A DNA stretch of 9,987 nt from JBJXGC01 sp046154545 (GTDB taxonomy: Bacteria; Chloroflexota; Dehalococcoidia; Tepidiformales; Tepidiformaceae), in contig JBJXGC010000137.1 in assembly GCA_046154545.1 (NCBI GenBank), positions 1-9,987 of the forward strand, in the 5' to 3' direction. Made by a program: the position numbers and the translations under genes. The notes beneath the pieces were generated by a model. The model was not told where the DNA came from. It saw nothing but the letters and a program-made list of their open reading frames with translations, and did no database searches. Shown here piece by piece: positions 6,191 to 9,987 of the stretch (within the stretch, counting starts at the first letter, position 1; every line of letters starts with the position of its first letter).

Positions 6191-7231
6191 TCACGGATCG
6201 ACCGGTTGCTCCCCGGGGATAGGGAAGACGGCCATGAGGCCGTCGTGATCGCTCGCATAGAGCGTTGTCCCGTCCGCCCGGACGCCGGGAACGTTCCCGA
6301 AGAGCTGCCAGCTCGACGGTGTCCACCCGTCAGACATGAGGTAGTCGCTCCGCGCCGTCATCGGCGGCTGGTCTCCGACCACGGATTCGCGGCAACAGGT
6401 GACGATGGGCTCGTCACCGGCGACGTCTTTCAGCCCGATCGCCGAGTAGAACTCATAGGTTGAAGCCCCGGAGGGGTCGCTCTGGCCAACCATCGCGATG
6501 GTCGGTCCGTCGCCACGGGTCTTCGCCACCCAGTTCGCGAAGTCGGCCGCCTGTACCCTTCGCACGCGGTCCCCGCCGCCCGTCAGATGGGTGATGTAGA
6601 TGTCGATCTCCCCGACGGTCGGTGGGCCCTTGACCACCACATGGAGCGCGACGCGGCGCTCCCCCTGCTCCGATGTACGCAGCTCGAGGACGTACTGCCC
6701 CTTCTTTTCACCCACGATCGAGTAACGGTCACTGCGGACGAGGATGAGTTCGCTCTCCTCGAAGCCGAGCTGCTTCACGTAGGCGTCGCTCTGCTCCTTG
6801 TTCTGGTTCGGGAACCAGGGGTTCGCGCGAAAGGTGATGAACTCCATCCCGAGCTCTTTCCCGAGCCGGGAGGCCGCGGCCCCATGTTCCTTCGTCCATG
6901 ACGCCTCGTTAAAGCCGACGATATCGGGCTCAAACGCCTTCAATTCGGCGATGAGCATCGAGAGCCGTTCGTCGAAGGTTTCGCCAGCGGCTGCGTTTCC
7001 GGGATCCGACGTGAGCGGGCTGTAGAGCGCGAGATTGATGAACGCGACGCGAAACTCTTTCCGTGGCTCCGGCGTCTGAGCCGGAGGCGCGGCCGTGACC
7101 GTCGGGGCGACCGTCACGGTCTGCTCCCAGTGGCTCGGGGGCGACTCATCCGCGCCGCCGCAGGAGAGGAGTACCGCCGCCATGGTTAGTCCGGCCACCG
7201 CCGTCACCAGGGCTGCAACGAGGTGCCTCAT
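6191..7231 (-). CDS. Lipoprotein of the endonuclease/exonuclease/phosphatase fold, degenerate active site
   Basis: 346 residues, ATG 7229-7231, stop TGA 6191-6193. A hydrophobic N-terminus ends at LLSC with Cys24 followed by Gly-Gly, a lipobox, so the mature protein is probably membrane-anchored outside the cytoplasm. A Pro/Thr-rich spacer runs to about residue 57. The EEP fold is recognised by Asn66 (FINLAL), the metal-binding Glu109 (PDIVGFNEAS), Thr-His at 214-215 (ITHLTGG), Asp296 (SDYLMSD) and the final catalytic pair Asp328-His329 (SDHDGLMAVF). The central motif, normally Gly-Asp-x-Asn, reads Gly-Gln-Ser-Asp (249-252), so the usual Asp and Asn are missing in my alignment by eye. It may therefore be inactive, have altered chemistry, or use other residues. 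Family members hydrolyse phosphodiester or phosphomonoester bonds in nucleic acids, lipids or inositol phosphates; the substrate here is unknown. It is divergent from ileS, and its start codon overlaps the ileS promoter. Confidence 0.85.
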   Translation of the reverse strand: MRHLVAALVTAVAGLTMAAVLLSCGGADESPPSHWEQTVTVAPTVTAAPPAQTPEPRKEFRVAFINLALYSPLTSDPGNAAAGETFDERLSMLIAELKAFEPDIVGFNEASWTKEHGAAASRLGKELGMEFITFRANPWFPNQNKEQSDAYVKQLGFEESELILVRSDRYSIVGEKKGQYVLELRTSEQGERRVALHVVVKGPPTVGEIDIYITHLTGGGDRVRRVQAADFANWVAKTRGDGPTIAMVGQSDPSGASTYEFYSAIGLKDVAGDEPIVTCCRESVVGDQPPMTARSDYLMSDGWTPSSWQLFGNVPGVRADGTTLYASDHDGLMAVFPIPGEQPVDP

Positions 7232-7260
7232 TGACAGGCCCCGGCGCGCGCTGCTTCACT
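7231..7260 (+). promoter_or_regulatory. Likely sigma-70 type promoter of the ileS leader
   Basis: TTGACA at 7231-7236 is a perfect -35 consensus. Eighteen bases later TTCACT (7255-7260) is a weak -10, preceded by TG at 7252-7253 as in extended -10 promoters. Transcription would begin near 7267, just ahead of T-box Stem I. The first base of the -35 box is also the last base of the start codon complement of the divergent lipoprotein gene. The weak -10 keeps confidence moderate. Confidence 0.55.
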
Positions 7261-7266
7261 GGAGGC

Positions 7267-7573
7267 CACTGGCGACGACGGAGACGAGTAGCGCCCGCAG
7301 GCCTTCCCAGCGAGCCCCGGATGGTGTGAGGGGGTGCCGGCGGCGGGCGCGAACATCACTCTCGAGCTTCCGGCCGAACGAAGGTTGTGGCAGGTTCTGG
7401 CCCATGCCCGGGCGCCTGCCCCGGCCGTTCCACTAGGACCGGACGGTTGCCCACCGTTAGCAGGGGCAGGGGTGCCTTCGCGCCCCGTTGAGTGCCCGCC
7501 TTCGCCGGCGGGAAACAGGGTGGTACCGCGGGCTGGCACGCTCGTCCCTGGTCCGGGGACGGGCGTTCTTTCT
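7267..7573 (+). promoter_or_regulatory. T-box riboswitch (tRNA-Ile responsive leader) of ileS
   Basis: The T-box core is AGGGTGGTACCGCGG at 7517-7531. In the antiterminator CAGGG (7516-7520) pairs with CCCTG (7546-7550), leaving the UGGU bulge to pair with a tRNA ACCA end, as suits tRNA-Ile with discriminator A. Stem I is well formed: AGTA at 7287-7290, GCGCCCGC (7291-7298) pairing perfectly with GCGGGCGC (7343-7350), the AG-bulge sequence AGCGAGCC at 7309-7316, distal loop GGTGTGAG at 7323-7330, and the specifier side GAACATCAC at 7351-7359 with ATC (Ile) at 7355-7357 followed by a purine. Hairpins at 7443-7457, 7470-7487 and 7495-7512 occupy the linker; the last (CCCGCC/GGCGGG) sits where Stem III belongs. 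Uncharged tRNA-Ile should stabilise the antiterminator and allow ileS transcription; charged tRNA leaves the terminator to form. The 5' end is inferred from the promoter. Confidence 0.93.
7539..7573 (+). terminator. Regulated terminator of the ileS T-box
   Basis: CGCTCGTCCC (7539-7548) pairs with GGGACGGGCG (7556-7565) over ten positions including one G-U pair, with a 7-base loop, followed by TTCTTTCT. The 5' arm contains the CCC that the antiterminator uses, so the two folds are mutually exclusive, as in classical transcriptional T-boxes. Confidence 0.88.
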
Positions 7574-7663
7574 GGGACGCGCGTTTTCAGTGATGTTGCC
7601 ATCGTCATAAGAGTGTACGTCGTGCTCTTCGTCACGGTTGTACATCCATCTAACCAGACGCAT

Positions 7664-7668
7664 GGAGG
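7664..7668 (+). promoter_or_regulatory. Shine-Dalgarno of ileS
   Basis: GGAGG lies seven bases before ATG 7676-7678 and fixes that start. An ATG at 7662 overlaps the site but is out of frame. The 90 bases between the terminator and this site (7574-7663) show no further strong structure. Confidence 0.85.
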
Positions 7669-7675
7669 CGCGCAC

Positions 7676-9987
<2,312 letters not shown>

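Noticed and set aside
5926..6222. Possible small plus-strand gene in the intergenic region
   Set aside because: No ribosome-binding site, Arg/Gly/Ala-rich composition typical of random GC-rich DNA, and it runs into the 3' end of the opposite gene.

Overview
The window is a GC-rich bacterial segment that looks chromosomal, with five protein genes. Four are on the minus strand and one, ileS, is on the plus strand. A phylum such as Chloroflexota is my best guess. The reasons are the GC-rich codon use, secreted proteins with Thr-Pro linkers ending in a regulatory-like beta domain plus a dockerin-like repeat, a type 2 isoleucyl-tRNA synthetase, and a full transcriptional T-box leader. This placement is an inference and is not proven by the window.

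Positions 1-5725 hold three tandem minus-strand paralogues, transcribed from right to left. They are large secreted proteins (the first runs off the left edge) that share a conserved module of about 400 residues with one conserved cysteine pair and no recognisable catalytic motif. A Thr-Pro-rich linker of different length and repeat period follows in each. Two copies (1812-3701 and 3902-5725) end in the same Ig-like C-terminal domain. The leftmost copy (1-1613) instead carries a carboxypeptidase-regulatory-like domain followed by the start of a dockerin-type calcium repeat. Each complete copy is followed by its own strong hairpin terminator, so these are separately terminated units and not one operon.

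Positions 5726-6190 contain no convincing gene. They hold a striking pair of interleaved perfect inverted repeats (5844-5887) upstream of the third paralogue. Next, on the minus strand, is a lipoprotein of the endonuclease/exonuclease/phosphatase fold (6191-7231) whose usual Gly-Asp-x-Asn active-site motif has become Gly-Gln-Ser-Asp.

Positions 7231-9987 are the ileS locus on the plus strand. It has a likely promoter whose -35 box touches the start codon of the divergent lipoprotein gene. A complete T-box riboswitch follows, with a Stem I specifier loop carrying AUC (Ile), a hairpin before the T-box, the T-box motif with a UGGU bulge, and a terminator. A clear Shine-Dalgarno sequence and 770 codons of ileS complete the locus. 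The enzyme is a type 2 IleRS whose HIGH signature reads Gly-Ile-His-His, the swapped form linked to extreme mupirocin resistance. Uncharged tRNA-Ile is expected to switch on this enzyme through the leader.
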